DNA of 64,000 bases from Gluconobacter aidae (GTDB lineage Bacteria > Pseudomonadota > Alphaproteobacteria > Acetobacterales > Acetobacteraceae), in contig NZ_WIPH01000006.1 in assembly GCF_009547075.1 (NCBI RefSeq), positions 55,489 through 119,488 on the forward strand, read 5' to 3'. Position numbers and translations under genes: made by a program. The notes under the pieces were generated by a model. That model was not told the DNA's origin and made no database searches. It worked only from the letters and a program-made list of their open reading frames with translations. Of the stretch, positions 1-8,428 are shown in pieces (positions within the stretch are counted from its first letter, which is position 1; the number at the start of each line of letters is the position of its first letter).

Positions 1-543
1 CCGTTTGAACTGATGACGCGGCTGCGCAGGCTGTTCGTGTTGCAGAACCACATCACCTGGATCAAGTCGATTTCGGTGGGTGAGATCACCTATGGGCATT
101 TCAAGCCGTTGAATTCGGCGCGTTTCGTCAATCGCAATCATGAGCATGTGTTCCATCTGACCAAGACGGGGAATGTGCCGGTGTCGCGGCTGGATGCGGG
201 TGTGCCGTTTACGGACAAGAGCAATATCGTGCGGCGGCAGCACATCACCGACCGGCGCTGTCGGGGCGATACCTGGTTCATTCCCTACGAGACCGTGCGC
301 AGTCGCAAGGAGAAGTTCAGCCATCCGGGGACGTTCCCGGTGGCGCTTCCCGAGGCGTGCATCCGGCTGCACGGGTTGCGGCCGGGGGGCGTGCTACTGG
401 ATCCGTTCATGGGGTCGGGCACGACGCTGGTGGCGGCGGAGCGGATGGGCTGTGTGGGGATCGGGATCGATACCGATACGTCCTATGTGAACGTGGCGCG
501 CAAACGGGTGCGGGCCGCGATCGATCATGAGGACGAGGATTAA
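1..543 (+). CDS. DNA methyltransferase, C-terminal part (5' end outside window)
   Basis: The reading frame is open from base 1, so the gene begins upstream; only the last 180 residues are seen. Near the C-terminus is LDPFMGSGTTLVAAERMG, the S-adenosylmethionine-binding motif I (FxGxG type), preceded by HPGTFPVALPEACIRLHG, a sequence typical of the region just before motif I in beta-class amino-methyltransferases, where the catalytic DPPY motif lies N-terminal. That motif must therefore be outside the window and the substrate base cannot be stated. The protein ends soon after the VNVARKRV helix and has no CcrM-like C-terminal extension. Whether a restriction partner is encoded upstream cannot be seen. 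Confidence 0.85.
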   Translation, partial: PFELMTRLRRLFVLQNHITWIKSISVGEITYGHFKPLNSARFVNRNHEHVFHLTKTGNVPVSRLDAGVPFTDKSNIVRRQHITDRRCRGDTWFIPYETVRSRKEKFSHPGTFPVALPEACIRLHGLRPGGVLLDPFMGSGTTLVAAERMGCVGIGIDTDTSYVNVARKRVRAAIDHEDED

Positions 544-551
544 TCGACGAC

Positions 552-570
552 ACCTGTTTTTCTGACAGGT
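552..570. terminator. short hairpin after the methyltransferase gene
   Basis: ACCTGT at 552-557 pairs with ACAGGT at 565-570 around a 7-base loop, nine bases after the methyltransferase stop. No T-run follows, so an intrinsic terminator is only a possibility. Confidence 0.25.
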
Positions 571-579
571 TCAATCACT

Positions 580-609
580 TTGACTTTGTATGTCACTTTT
601 CCGCATTAT
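580..609 (+). promoter_or_regulatory. possible sigma-70 promoter of the cytochrome c peroxidase gene
   Basis: TTGACT at 580-585 and CATTAT at 604-609 are separated by 18 bases. Transcription would begin only some ten bases before the ATG at 625, which has no clear Shine-Dalgarno sequence, so the message may be nearly leaderless. Seen by eye only. Confidence 0.25.
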
Positions 610-624
610 CACGACACCGTGAGT

Positions 625-2115
625 ATGAGGAGAAAAGTGGTGCGTTCCAGCACGATTACAAAGGGAATTGCCGGTCTGGTGGCGCTGGGCGTTGTCGCCT
701 GGGGCGGGACCGTCACTTATCTTGAGCATTTTGATCATGCTGGAGCACCGCAGTTGCCTGCCAGCAGCCCGACCCGCCAGGACCCGACGGCCATGGCGGC
801 TTTTGCGGCCCTTCGGGAAGTGCGCTGCGACTACTGCCATACGCGGAATGTCGAACTGCCGTTCTATTTCAAGCTGCCGCTGGCCAACCAGATCATGAAG
901 CGCGATCTGGTGCAGGGGCAGCGTCACTTCGAATATGCGCCGGTGCTGGCCGCGTTGCAGCAGGGCAAGCCGCCTTCGGTCGAGCAGCTTTCGCGCATCG
1001 AGGAAGTCATCACCCAGAACCGGATGCCGCCGGCGGCCTATCTGCTGATGCATCCGCATGCGCATCTGGACGAAAAACAGCGTGCGGACATCCTGAAATG
1101 GGTGCGTGAGCAGCGTGAGCGTTACTATGCGACGCCGGGTGTGGCGGCGCAGTTCCGTGGCGAGCCGATCCAGCCGATCCCTGAAAGCGTGGATGTGAAC
1201 TGGAAGAAGGCCGAGCTGGGGCGGGCGCTGTTCTTCGACAAGGGGCTGTCGGGTGACGGCACGCTCAACTGCGCAAGCTGCCATGGTCTGAACAAGGGCG
1301 GCGTGGATAACCTGACGACCGCGACGGGTATTGGCGGCCAGAAGGGGCCGATCAATGTGCCGACCGTCTATAACGCCGTGTTCAGCATGGCGCAGTTCTG
1401 GAACGGCCGTGCGAAGGATCTGGCGGAGCAGGCAGCCGGGCCAGTCATGAACCCGCTGGAAATGGGGTCGCATGACTGGAACACGGTGTCCGAGCATGTT
1501 CGCAGCACGCCGGGTTATGCCGAGCAGTTTAATGCGGCTTTCGGCTCCGACCAGATCGACAAGGACACGATCACGGGGGCGATTGCGGAATATGAAAAGA
1601 CGCTGATTACGCCGGACAGCCGCTTTGACCTGTATCTGAAGGGCGATGCGAAGGCGATTACGACGCAGGAGAAGCGTGGTTATGAGCGCTTCAAGGAAAT
1701 CGGTTGCTCGGGTTGCCATAGCGGTCTTGCCGTGGGTGGCGATGCTTACGAGATCCTTGGTCTGGAAGGACCGTATTTCGAGAACCGTCATACGAAGCTG
1801 ACGCCTGCTGATGAAGGCCGTATGGCCGTGACGCACAGGGAAAGTGACCTGGAGCGCTTCAAGGTTCCAAACCTGCGTAATGTCGAACTGACGGGTCCTT
1901 GGCTGCATGACGGTTCGGCCACCACGCTGGAGCAGGTCGTACGTGAGATGGCGCGTTACGAGACGCCGGATCATGACATCGCTGATCAGGATGTCACGGA
2001 TATCGTGGCGTTCCTCAAGACGCTGACCGGCAAGTATGAAGGCATTCCTCTGAAGGATGTGCCGGCTGACCAGCCGCTGCAGGCTCCTGCGTCAGGTTCT
2101 GATTCCCGGAACTGA
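625..2115 (+). CDS. membrane-anchored tri-heme cytochrome c peroxidase (YhjA/Ccp-like)
   Basis: Predicted periplasmic peroxidase reducing hydrogen peroxide to water with electrons from the respiratory chain. Three CxxCH heme-c sites are visible: CDYCH (residue 68), CASCH (216) and CSGCH (361). The last two belong to the classical di-heme CcpA/MauG core; the first lies in an N-terminal extension as in E. coli YhjA. Residues about 10-30 form one membrane anchor. The core shows FWNGRAKDLAEQAAGP and PNLRNVELTGPWLHDG, both typical of the family. Length is 496 residues. I chose ATG 625 (MRRKVV) because it puts a basic n-region before the anchor; 45 further bases upstream are open. It stands alone, followed by a strong terminator. 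Confidence 0.9.
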   Translation: MRRKVVRSSTITKGIAGLVALGVVAWGGTVTYLEHFDHAGAPQLPASSPTRQDPTAMAAFAALREVRCDYCHTRNVELPFYFKLPLANQIMKRDLVQGQRHFEYAPVLAALQQGKPPSVEQLSRIEEVITQNRMPPAAYLLMHPHAHLDEKQRADILKWVREQRERYYATPGVAAQFRGEPIQPIPESVDVNWKKAELGRALFFDKGLSGDGTLNCASCHGLNKGGVDNLTTATGIGGQKGPINVPTVYNAVFSMAQFWNGRAKDLAEQAAGPVMNPLEMGSHDWNTVSEHVRSTPGYAEQFNAAFGSDQIDKDTITGAIAEYEKTLITPDSRFDLYLKGDAKAITTQEKRGYERFKEIGCSGCHSGLAVGGDAYEILGLEGPYFENRHTKLTPADEGRMAVTHRESDLERFKVPNLRNVELTGPWLHDGSATTLEQVVREMARYETPDHDIADQDVTDIVAFLKTLTGKYEGIPLKDVPADQPLQAPASGSDSRN

Positions 2116-2140
2116 CGCCCGGATATGTCCCAGTCAAAAA

Positions 2141-2171
2141 CCGGAGAGGGGAAACCTCTCCGGTTTTTTTT
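2141..2171 (+). terminator. Rho-independent terminator of the peroxidase gene
   Basis: CCGGAGAGG (2141-2149) pairs perfectly with CCTCTCCGG (2155-2163) around a GGAAA loop, followed by eight T. An A-run on the left side would let it work on the other strand too. Confidence 0.92.
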
Positions 2172-2331
2172 ATATATACAGAGCTATTGATCTCGCCTGT
2201 CTGTATCAAGCGGTTCTTCGTACGCCAGAAATCATGTGTTGCATGTTGGTGGATACTGGTGACGATATGGACGCTGGCCAGCAGATTCGTGACCGATTTT
2301 AAATAAAAATATTTTCACAACAGGTTGTAGT

Positions 2332-3840
2332 ATGAGTGATTATCTCAAGGATTGCGTAAAATATGATGTTTCTGGGTCTGTTATAAATGGATTTCCGGAG
2401 GTTTTTAACCGCCGTAATGTTCTCTACGTTCCAAGACGACAGGGCGGTTTGGACAAGGATTTTGGTTTATTTGATGAGACGGGGCGACAGATCCTTGGAA
2501 ATGCTCTTTTCTCGAGTTATCCGCCTGTATTGAAAACACAGTGTTTGACGACGGAAAAAAGTGGAGAACCGGCATCCCGCCAGAACCGCCCTGTCGTGTA
2601 CGGGGGATGCATTGGCGATCATTACGGGCATTTCATAACCGAATGTCTGAACACGCTGTGGTATTTTTCGAGGGAATGTTCATCGGAAACGCTGGTACTT
2701 TTCCACAGCGACATGACGGTTGAAGAGATTTTTTCGAAGCCCTGGATGGTCGATCTGCTTCGTTATGCGGGGGTCCGAAAAGAACAGATCATTATTCCCC
2801 GTGTGCCGCTAAAATTTGATTTCATTACCATACCGGGGCAGGCTTTTTCTGAAGATGGGTTTGTTTACACGGGCTATGCAAAATATCTGAAAGCGCTGTC
2901 GTTGAAGGCGATTCAGGAAAGCAGCTTTGATTTCAAAGGGATGGTGTATCTCTCGAGGGTCAGCCCTCTCTATAATAGTCGTCTTCCCTGTAACGAAGAG
3001 GATCTCTGTGCTGAACTTTCGGGACGTGGGGTCAAGGTCGTTCGTCCTGAAGAACTGTCTGTTGCCGATCAGATCAGGATATTTAACGAAAATATTGTCA
3101 TAGGGCCTATCGGCTCGGCTTTTCATACGTCGATCTTTGCCGGAACTCCAAAGGGAATAGCCATTTGTCCCTCAGACCGGCCTATTGCGCGTTCATACGA
3201 ATTGATGGATGCGGCGCATGATACCGAGATACGCTACATGTACAGTGAGGATAAGATAGATCCTTCAATACTTGCGGAAAATCTGGTGAATACTGCCGGA
3301 TCAAGTGCGTATTGGAAAACAATAATAGAAAAATTGGGATTGGGATTTCTGGATCGAAAAAACAGAGGGAATATTTTCTTTGTAGGTCATGAAAATATTC
3401 TTCTTTCGAGAGATGCGAAGGAGGTCGGGGATTATGACGTTCTTGTAGCCACAGTGGGTAACAAGTCATTCATTTTTGCAAACCATTCCTCTTTGCCGCC
3501 GTTTTTTATAGAAAAAGAATTGATCGAGACAAGAGTTATATCATATCTGAATTTTAAAGATGAAAATGGTATCGGATTTCGCAACCCGGTAAATGGTAAA
3601 TGGCTGAAAGCAGTTCCGCCGGAGTTGAATAAGAGCCTTCATTGCGATGCGGAGCATGTCAATGATTGGGAACTCTTTCGACTGAAGCCTGTGGACTATC
3701 CGGATTTTTCCGGGGACCTGAAAATTCTTCTGGAAGCGCTGGCGTATCTTTCTGACACGGGAGATGTGGCTGGGTGCCTGACGATTGCTCCCTGTCTGGG
3801 GAATGCGCTTCAACGGTTTGAAGGCTCCGATTGTCAGTAG
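2332..3840 (+). CDS. glycosyltransferase family 61 (DUF563)-like protein with C-terminal beta-trefoil-like segment
   Basis: Predicted sugar transferase for a surface or capsular polysaccharide. Residues about 90-290 carry the GT61/DUF563 pattern: GDHYGHFITECLN near residue 95, a YLSR segment (MVYLSRVSPLYNSR) and a late GPIGSAFHTSIFAGTP motif. The last 160 residues exceed the usual catalytic unit and contain FRNPVNGKWLKA followed by WELFRL about residues 411-447, which looks like one repeat of a fascin-like beta-trefoil. Base composition is clearly more A+T-rich than both neighbours, suggesting acquisition by transfer. There is no signal peptide, so it is probably cytoplasmic or membrane-associated. 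Donor and acceptor are unknown, and no other polysaccharide genes adjoin. Confidence 0.75.
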   Translation: MSDYLKDCVKYDVSGSVINGFPEVFNRRNVLYVPRRQGGLDKDFGLFDETGRQILGNALFSSYPPVLKTQCLTTEKSGEPASRQNRPVVYGGCIGDHYGHFITECLNTLWYFSRECSSETLVLFHSDMTVEEIFSKPWMVDLLRYAGVRKEQIIIPRVPLKFDFITIPGQAFSEDGFVYTGYAKYLKALSLKAIQESSFDFKGMVYLSRVSPLYNSRLPCNEEDLCAELSGRGVKVVRPEELSVADQIRIFNENIVIGPIGSAFHTSIFAGTPKGIAICPSDRPIARSYELMDAAHDTEIRYMYSEDKIDPSILAENLVNTAGSSAYWKTIIEKLGLGFLDRKNRGNIFFVGHENILLSRDAKEVGDYDVLVATVGNKSFIFANHSSLPPFFIEKELIETRVISYLNFKDENGIGFRNPVNGKWLKAVPPELNKSLHCDAEHVNDWELFRLKPVDYPDFSGDLKILLEALAYLSDTGDVAGCLTIAPCLGNALQRFEGSDCQ

Positions 3841-3862
3841 AATTTTTCTCTTCTGACAATCG
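3828..3862. terminator. hairpin between convergent genes
   Basis: CGATTGTCAG (3828-3837) and CTGACAATCG (3853-3862) form a perfect 10-base stem overlapping the glycosyltransferase stop codon. No clear T-run follows; it could serve both converging transcripts. Confidence 0.5.
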
Positions 3863-3906
3863 TGATGCCTGAGTGGGCATGATGGGAGAGTTTATTTTCC
3901 CCTGTT

Positions 3907-5106
3907 TTATTGTGGAACGGGATTGCATTGCGGGGTGACGGGCTGCCCGGTCATTACGGCTGTCGTGAAGGCGGCGGAGTCCGGCAGGGAGCCGTTGACG
4001 GTCTGACTGTGGTCCAGTCCCCGGTAGACATGGGCCTGAACGGTTGAGCCGGCCGCGCAGGCGGCTTTGACCAGACCGAGCTGAAGAGCCGGGGGCACGT
4101 CATGGTCGTTCGTGCCGGTGCCGGTGAAGAGCGGCTGGGCCAGCTTCAGGGTCGGAAAGGCCATATCCTTCAGCGCCGGGCTTATGGCTTTGAGGAAGGT
4201 CGGTTGCAGGCTGTTGTGTAATGTCAGGCCAGCGTCCCGGCTCTGTCTGGACAGCGACGTCAGGCATTCATGCGCGGCATTGCGGTACACGGGCAGTGCT
4301 CTGGGTGTGAAAGCCTGTTCGGGACGGAAATGGGGATCGCGCCCTTCCAGTCCGGCGGCAAGGTAGAAGACGTAATCGATCAGCGGATTGTAGCCGGCGC
4401 CGGGTTGTGAAGCGGCTTTGAGCAGGCCGCCGAGCAGTTCGGGCGTTACGTAAGGGGCGCCGGTGGCCACGGTGCCGCGGATGTCCAGTTCAGGCGCGTA
4501 GATCGGCGCGTAAGACGCGGCGGCGACGGCCGCACCGCCTCCCTGCGACTGACCGACGATCATGATCCGGTTTTTCAGGCCCGGGAAGTTGGCGAGCGCC
4601 GCACGGACGCTGTCCAGGACGCTGTATGCTTCAACGCGGGTGTCCAGATAGGCGTGAGGGCCGGGTGTTCCGAGGCCCTGATAATCGGTGGCGACAATGG
4701 CGAAACCGCGTTTCATCCAAGCGGACAGATAGGTGCGGTTGCGGTCGCTGTACGGGTTGAGGGAGGGCGCGCAGCTATCATCGATGCCGACGGTGCCGTG
4801 GGCCCAGGCGACGATTGGCCAGCCGCCCTGGGGAGCAGGGCCTGCGGGCACGATGATCTCGGCCGTGACGGGAACGAGACCCTTGCCGGTGATGCCGTTG
4901 GTCGAAAGATAGGTGATGCGCAGGGCGCGCCCTGCGTCCGGCAGGCTCAGGGCGTCAGCCAGGGGGGCCGAGGCGATGATGGTTCCGGGCTTCTGGACAG
5001 CGGCCAGGGGGGCGGCGTGTGCTGCGGGAGCGTTGGCGAGGCCAGAGACGCAGAGGGCCGTGCTCGCAAGAAGGGGCAGGATCTTGCGCAGGAAAGGCAG
5101 GGGCAT
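3907..5106 (-). CDS. secreted alpha/beta hydrolase (secretory lipase-like)
   Basis: Predicted exported serine esterase or lipase of 399 residues. The start at 5106 gives a textbook signal peptide (residues 1-31, ending in an AHA-A site) and is preceded by AAAGGA; a longer frame upstream lacks these. The nucleophile elbow GQSQGG puts the catalytic serine at about residue 187. HGTVG near residue 103 is a likely oxyanion-hole segment; TNDHDVP and GLDHSQT near the C-terminus supply a plausible Asp and His. The layout resembles secretory lipases (LIP family) and cutinase-like esterases. Substrate not determinable. Convergent with the upstream glycosyltransferase gene. Confidence 0.8.
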   Translation of the reverse strand: MPLPFLRKILPLLASTALCVSGLANAPAAHAAPLAAVQKPGTIIASAPLADALSLPDAGRALRITYLSTNGITGKGLVPVTAEIIVPAGPAPQGGWPIVAWAHGTVGIDDSCAPSLNPYSDRNRTYLSAWMKRGFAIVATDYQGLGTPGPHAYLDTRVEAYSVLDSVRAALANFPGLKNRIMIVGQSQGGGAAVAAASYAPIYAPELDIRGTVATGAPYVTPELLGGLLKAASQPGAGYNPLIDYVFYLAAGLEGRDPHFRPEQAFTPRALPVYRNAAHECLTSLSRQSRDAGLTLHNSLQPTFLKAISPALKDMAFPTLKLAQPLFTGTGTNDHDVPPALQLGLVKAACAAGSTVQAHVYRGLDHSQTVNGSLPDSAAFTTAVMTGQPVTPQCNPVPQ

Positions 5107-5217
5107 GAAAAATCCTTTGTCAGTCTCGCTTCGAAAGCCAGCGCATGTAACGCCGCGTGCAAGCGAGACTGACGGCATGTCCCTTAACGTCAAGTGAATT
5201 TGCGATTGCGGGTAGTT

Positions 5218-5427
5218 TTAGTCGTCCTGGGCGAGGCGGCGGTCGGCGGCCCTGTCGATCCGGTCGCGCTCTTCCGCCGTGAGGAGACCGCGCTCGTATT
5301 CCTGCGTGGCCCGGGCCTTGGCGTTGCTGGCGCGGGCGCGGGTATCGATCGGATAGGCGCGCTTCTCGGGGAGGCCGAAGGCGCTGTCGGGCAGGCTGTC
5401 GCGCTCTTCCTGTGTCAGATGGCTCAT
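5218..5427 (-). CDS. small charged hypothetical protein
   Basis: A 69-residue, highly charged soluble protein starting MSHLTQEERD. The stretch LPDSAFGLPEKRAYPIDTRA, followed by Ala/Arg-rich helices, resembles a short conserved domain found in many proteobacterial and phage proteins (DUF6582-like); that assignment is from memory. The start at 5427 follows AGAGGAC. It is divergent from the Smr-domain gene. No function can be offered. Confidence 0.6.
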   Translation of the reverse strand: MSHLTQEERDSLPDSAFGLPEKRAYPIDTRARASNAKARATQEYERGLLTAEERDRIDRAADRRLAQDD

Positions 5428-5588
5428 GGGTTTGTCCTCTTGGAGATGGAACCTGACAGTCAACGTATCAGTGCGGCGGAAGTGCCGAAATCCCGAAAGA
5501 ACATTGTTCAATGACGCTGGAAACCGTTACATGCTCGGGGCCTGAATCCCAGTCGGGAGAGACAGGCGAGGCAGCAGGTGAGGACGGT

Positions 5589-6152
5589 GTGGCGAAGCGG
5601 GATCTGAGGGAGGACGAGGCGACGTTGTGGCGGATGGTTGTCCGTGACATCAAGCCGCTGAAGTCTTCGCGGACTCCGCATCGCATGATGCCCGTGGCGA
5701 AGACCGAGCCCCCCGCGCTTATGCCGGAAGCTGCGCGCTCGACGCCCGTGGTCTCCCGGCGTTCCTTTGTTTCGGTCCAGCCGAAAAAGCCTGTGTCACG
5801 TCCGGCAGAGCTTGCCGTTGGCGTTCGCGCGCCGGGACTGGATGATACGAGCTGGAAGCGGCTGTCACGTGGGCAGATGAAGGTGGATGCGCGACTCGAT
5901 CTGCACGGTTATGTCGTACAGGAGGCGTTCGAGCGGCTGTATGACTTCATGCAGCGCGCCCGTGTGCGGAACTGGCGCTGTATCGAAATCGTGACGGGGT
6001 TGGGGAGCGGGCAGACCAGCGGGCTGATCCGGCGCGAACTGCCGCTGTGGCTTCAGCGGGGGGATTTGCGGTCCATGGTGCTGGCGGTCGTGCATCCTCA
6101 TGCCGCCAATCATGGGTCGGTCCGGATCCTGCTGAAGACGCGCCGCCGCTGA
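5589..6152 (+). CDS. Smr/MutS2-type nuclease domain protein
   Basis: The C-terminal half is an Smr domain: LDLHGYVVQEAFERLYDFM (the LDxH element), IEIVTGLGSGQTSGLIRREL, and HPHAANHGSVRILLK. Stand-alone Smr proteins are linked to DNA or RNA cleavage, but the role of this type in alphaproteobacteria is not established. The N-terminal 90 residues are a linker-like region after RDLREDEATLW. I prefer the GTG at 5589, preceded by AGGTGAGGA, because VAKRDLREDEATLW is a typical beginning for this family; an ATG at 5511 would add 26 residues that look non-conserved. It ends five bases before the stop of the converging gene. Confidence 0.82.
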   Translation: MAKRDLREDEATLWRMVVRDIKPLKSSRTPHRMMPVAKTEPPALMPEAARSTPVVSRRSFVSVQPKKPVSRPAELAVGVRAPGLDDTSWKRLSRGQMKVDARLDLHGYVVQEAFERLYDFMQRARVRNWRCIEIVTGLGSGQTSGLIRRELPLWLQRGDLRSMVLAVVHPHAANHGSVRILLKTRRR

Positions 6153-6157
6153 TCCTG

Positions 6158-7240
6158 TCAGAGGTGGCGGGTTTCCTGTCCTTCGCGCCAGCGCGGGATG
6201 TTGACGGCGAGCCAGCGGCGCAGGGCGAGCGTGGCACCAAGATCCGGGACCGTCCGTGACAGGAATGGAGCGGCATTTTCCCCTGTGGCCAGCTTGAAGT
6301 GATGCAGGTCCGCCCAGTGCCGGATGCCGGAATCCGCTCCGATTGCCGCGCAGGCGTGGCTCCATTGTGCGGCGATTCCGGGTGGGGTCAACATGGGCAG
6401 CGCGAGGGCCATGGCCGTGTCGGCGGCAGCGGAAACGGCCTGCCAGGCATGATAGAACGGGCCTTCGGGCGGCCGGTGCCGGGCCTGCTGATAGGCTTCC
6501 AGGAAAATGGGGATGGTCGTCGCATGCGTGTCGGTCAGGTCGCCGGTGTAATAGATCGCGCTCGTCCCTTCGGGCAGGTTGGCGAGAACGTCATCAAGCG
6601 GGCGGTCGAGCGTGTAGGGGGAAATCTGGACTGCATCGACAGTGCCCTCATGCAGGGCGGTCAGGGCATTTGATGAATCGACGTAGCCGGCCACGGGAAT
6701 GGGGCGCAGGCCGAGGAGCGACAGACCCATCAGGGCGTTCAGTTCCGGGCCGCCGATATGCGAGACCGCAAGGCGGACGGGGTGGTCATGGAAGAAACCC
6801 GTCAGTCGGCTGCGCAGGGTCTTGTGCAGTTCCGCACGCGCGATGACGACGGTTGTGGTGGAGGCCACGAGGACGGGGATCCAGCGTCCGAAATCGTAAT
6901 GGACACGGGAATCGCCGGTCAGGGATGCCAGCAGGGTGGCGCCGGGCAGCGCCAGGGCGGTGTTGCCGTCAGGCGCGCTGTTGGCGTCGAACAGGTTGGC
7001 GGCGCGGACGCCGTCCTGTCCGATGTCGGGGGTCAGTTCGAGAGGTGTCTCCAGCTCCAGGGCGTGGGACAGGGGGCCGCTCGCGAGCTCTGCGAACTGG
7101 CCGGGGGTGGAGGCGAGCGTGCCGCCCAGAAGGAGCTGGACACCCGTCAGGGTCCCGGCCCGGGCCGGGACCTTCAGGAAGGGAGCGGCTCCGGTCAGAG
7201 CCGCCAGCCCCTTCAGGGCTGCACGTCGGGTCAGTCTCAC
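6158..7240 (-). CDS. Tat-exported periplasmic solute-binding-like protein (TctC/Bug-like)
   Basis: A 360-residue protein beginning [15 protein letters not shown], a twin-arginine signal followed by a hydrophobic stretch and an Ala-rich cleavage region near residue 28. The body has the periplasmic-binding look of the tripartite tricarboxylate transporter receptors: an early [12 protein letters not shown] segment, [13 protein letters not shown], and [14 protein letters not shown]. No membrane subunits of a TTT or TRAP transporter lie nearby, so it is an orphan receptor. Its start overlaps the hemF stop by four bases (ATGA), indicating translational coupling. The ligand is unknown and family membership is moderate. 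Confidence 0.6.
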   Translation of the reverse strand: MRLTRRAALKGLAALTGAAPFLKVPARAGTLTGVQLLLGGTLASTPGQFAELASGPLSHALELETPLELTPDIGQDGVRAANLFDANSAPDGNTALALPGATLLASLTGDSRVHYDFGRWIPVLVASTTTVVIARAELHKTLRSRLTGFFHDHPVRLAVSHIGGPELNALMGLSLLGLRPIPVAGYVDSSNALTALHEGTVDAVQISPYTLDRPLDDVLANLPEGTSAIYYTGDLTDTHATTIPIFLEAYQQARHRPPEGPFYHAWQAVSAAADTAMALALPMLTPPGIAAQWSHACAAIGADSGIRHWADLHHFKLATGENAAPFLSRTVPDLGATLALRRWLAVNIPRWREGQETRHL

Positions 7241-8154
7241 GGCCAGCGGACTTCCGGCGGCATGCTCATCAGGATGGCTTCGGTGTTGCCGCCCGTCTTG
7301 AGGCCGAACAGCGTTCCACGGTCATGCAGCAGGTTGAACTCGACGTAGCGGCCGCGGCGGATGAGCTGGGCGTCACGGTCGGCTTCGGTCCAGGGGGTGA
7401 ACATGCGGCGGCGGACGACGGCCGGGTAGGCGTCGTGGAAGGCCATTCCCACGTCTTTGGTGAAGGCGAAGTCCAGATCGACGTCACCGGTATAGAACTG
7501 GTCGTAGAAAATGCCGCCCAGACCACGCGGTTCGTTGCGGTGGTGCAGGTGAAAGTAGCGGTCACACCATTCCTTGAAGCGGGGATAATGCTCCGGGTCG
7601 TGGCGGTTGCAGGCGTCTTCGAAGGATTTGTGGAAATAGGCGGCGTCCGACTGCGCTTCCGCACTTTCGGGGAACATCGGGGTGATGTCGCCGCCGCCAC
7701 CAAACCAGCCCTTCGTCGTGATGATCATGCGCGTGTTGAAATGCGCAGCGCTCACATGCGGGTTGCACGGATGGGCGACGAGGGAGACGCCGGTTGCGAA
7801 AAAGCGCGGGTCTTCGTCAGCGCCGGGGATGTTCTTGCGGAATTCGGGGGAGAACTCGCCCCAGACGGTCGAGACGTTGACGCCGACCTTCTCGAAGACG
7901 CGGCCGCGCATGACGGACATGACGCCGGAACCGCCTTCGGGGCGGCTCCAGGCGGTGCGTTCGAAACGGCCCGGGGCCGTGCGGTCACGCAGGACCTGCG
8001 AACCGCCTTGCGCTGCTTCGTCTTCGAGTTTTTCGTAGGACGCGCAGATGCGGTCGCGGAGGGTTTCGAACCAGGCTTTGGCGTCCTGCTTGAGGGCGTC
8101 GTGAGGCACGTCTGGACGAACGGTTTCGGCGAAACCGGGGCTGATCTGGTCCAT
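7237..8154 (-). CDS. hemF: oxygen-dependent coproporphyrinogen III oxidase
   Basis: Converts coproporphyrinogen III to protoporphyrinogen IX by oxidative decarboxylation of two propionates, using molecular oxygen, in the heme pathway. The family signatures are clear: [34 protein letters not shown], and [18 protein letters not shown] followed by FYDQF. Length (305 residues) is normal. The start at 8154 follows GGGGGAAGAAAAC. Cytoplasmic, homodimeric in studied members. The use of the aerobic enzyme fits an obligately aerobic acetic acid bacterium. First gene of a two-gene unit with the solute-binding protein. Confidence 0.97.
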   Translation of the reverse strand: MDQISPGFAETVRPDVPHDALKQDAKAWFETLRDRICASYEKLEDEAAQGGSQVLRDRTAPGRFERTAWSRPEGGSGVMSVMRGRVFEKVGVNVSTVWGEFSPEFRKNIPGADEDPRFFATGVSLVAHPCNPHVSAAHFNTRMIITTKGWFGGGGDITPMFPESAEAQSDAAYFHKSFEDACNRHDPEHYPRFKEWCDRYFHLHHRNEPRGLGGIFYDQFYTGDVDLDFAFTKDVGMAFHDAYPAVVRRRMFTPWTEADRDAQLIRRGRYVEFNLLHDRGTLFGLKTGGNTEAILMSMPPEVRWP

Positions 8155-8302
8155 GTTTTCTTCCCCCGTCTATACAGGACAAAACTTCGTTACGCGCAGT
8201 GTCCTAGCAAATCGTGCCGCTGCCGAACAGTTGGCTGATGCATGCCTGCCGATGATCCGTGGCGGGACGATGGCGCAAAGACGTTTTCATTTCGTAAAAA
8301 CG

Positions 8303-8337
8303 GCAGCATTTTGTGAAAAAGTTTCTCTGAATGCTGC
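8303..8337. repeat. inverted repeat in the hemF-mtnP divergent region
   Basis: GCAGCATT (8303-8310) and AATGCTGC (8330-8337) form a perfect 8-base stem with a 19-base A+T-rich loop, about 90 bases before mtnP. A second short stem, CTTGC..GCAAG, follows close by. A leader structure or operator for mtnP is possible; no known riboswitch was recognised. Confidence 0.4.
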
Positions 8338-8428
8338 AACACGCGGCTTGCGGGCCGCAAGGCTTGCGTGTCGGGCCGTCTCGTGGTCCAGAACGGGCGA
8401 GCGGATCAATCAGAAATCAGGAACAGAC

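Noticed and set aside
5511..5588. Longer Smr-domain protein from ATG 5511
   Set aside because: The 26 extra residues look non-conserved and the GTG at 5589 has a better ribosome site and a typical family beginning; kept as an alternative only.
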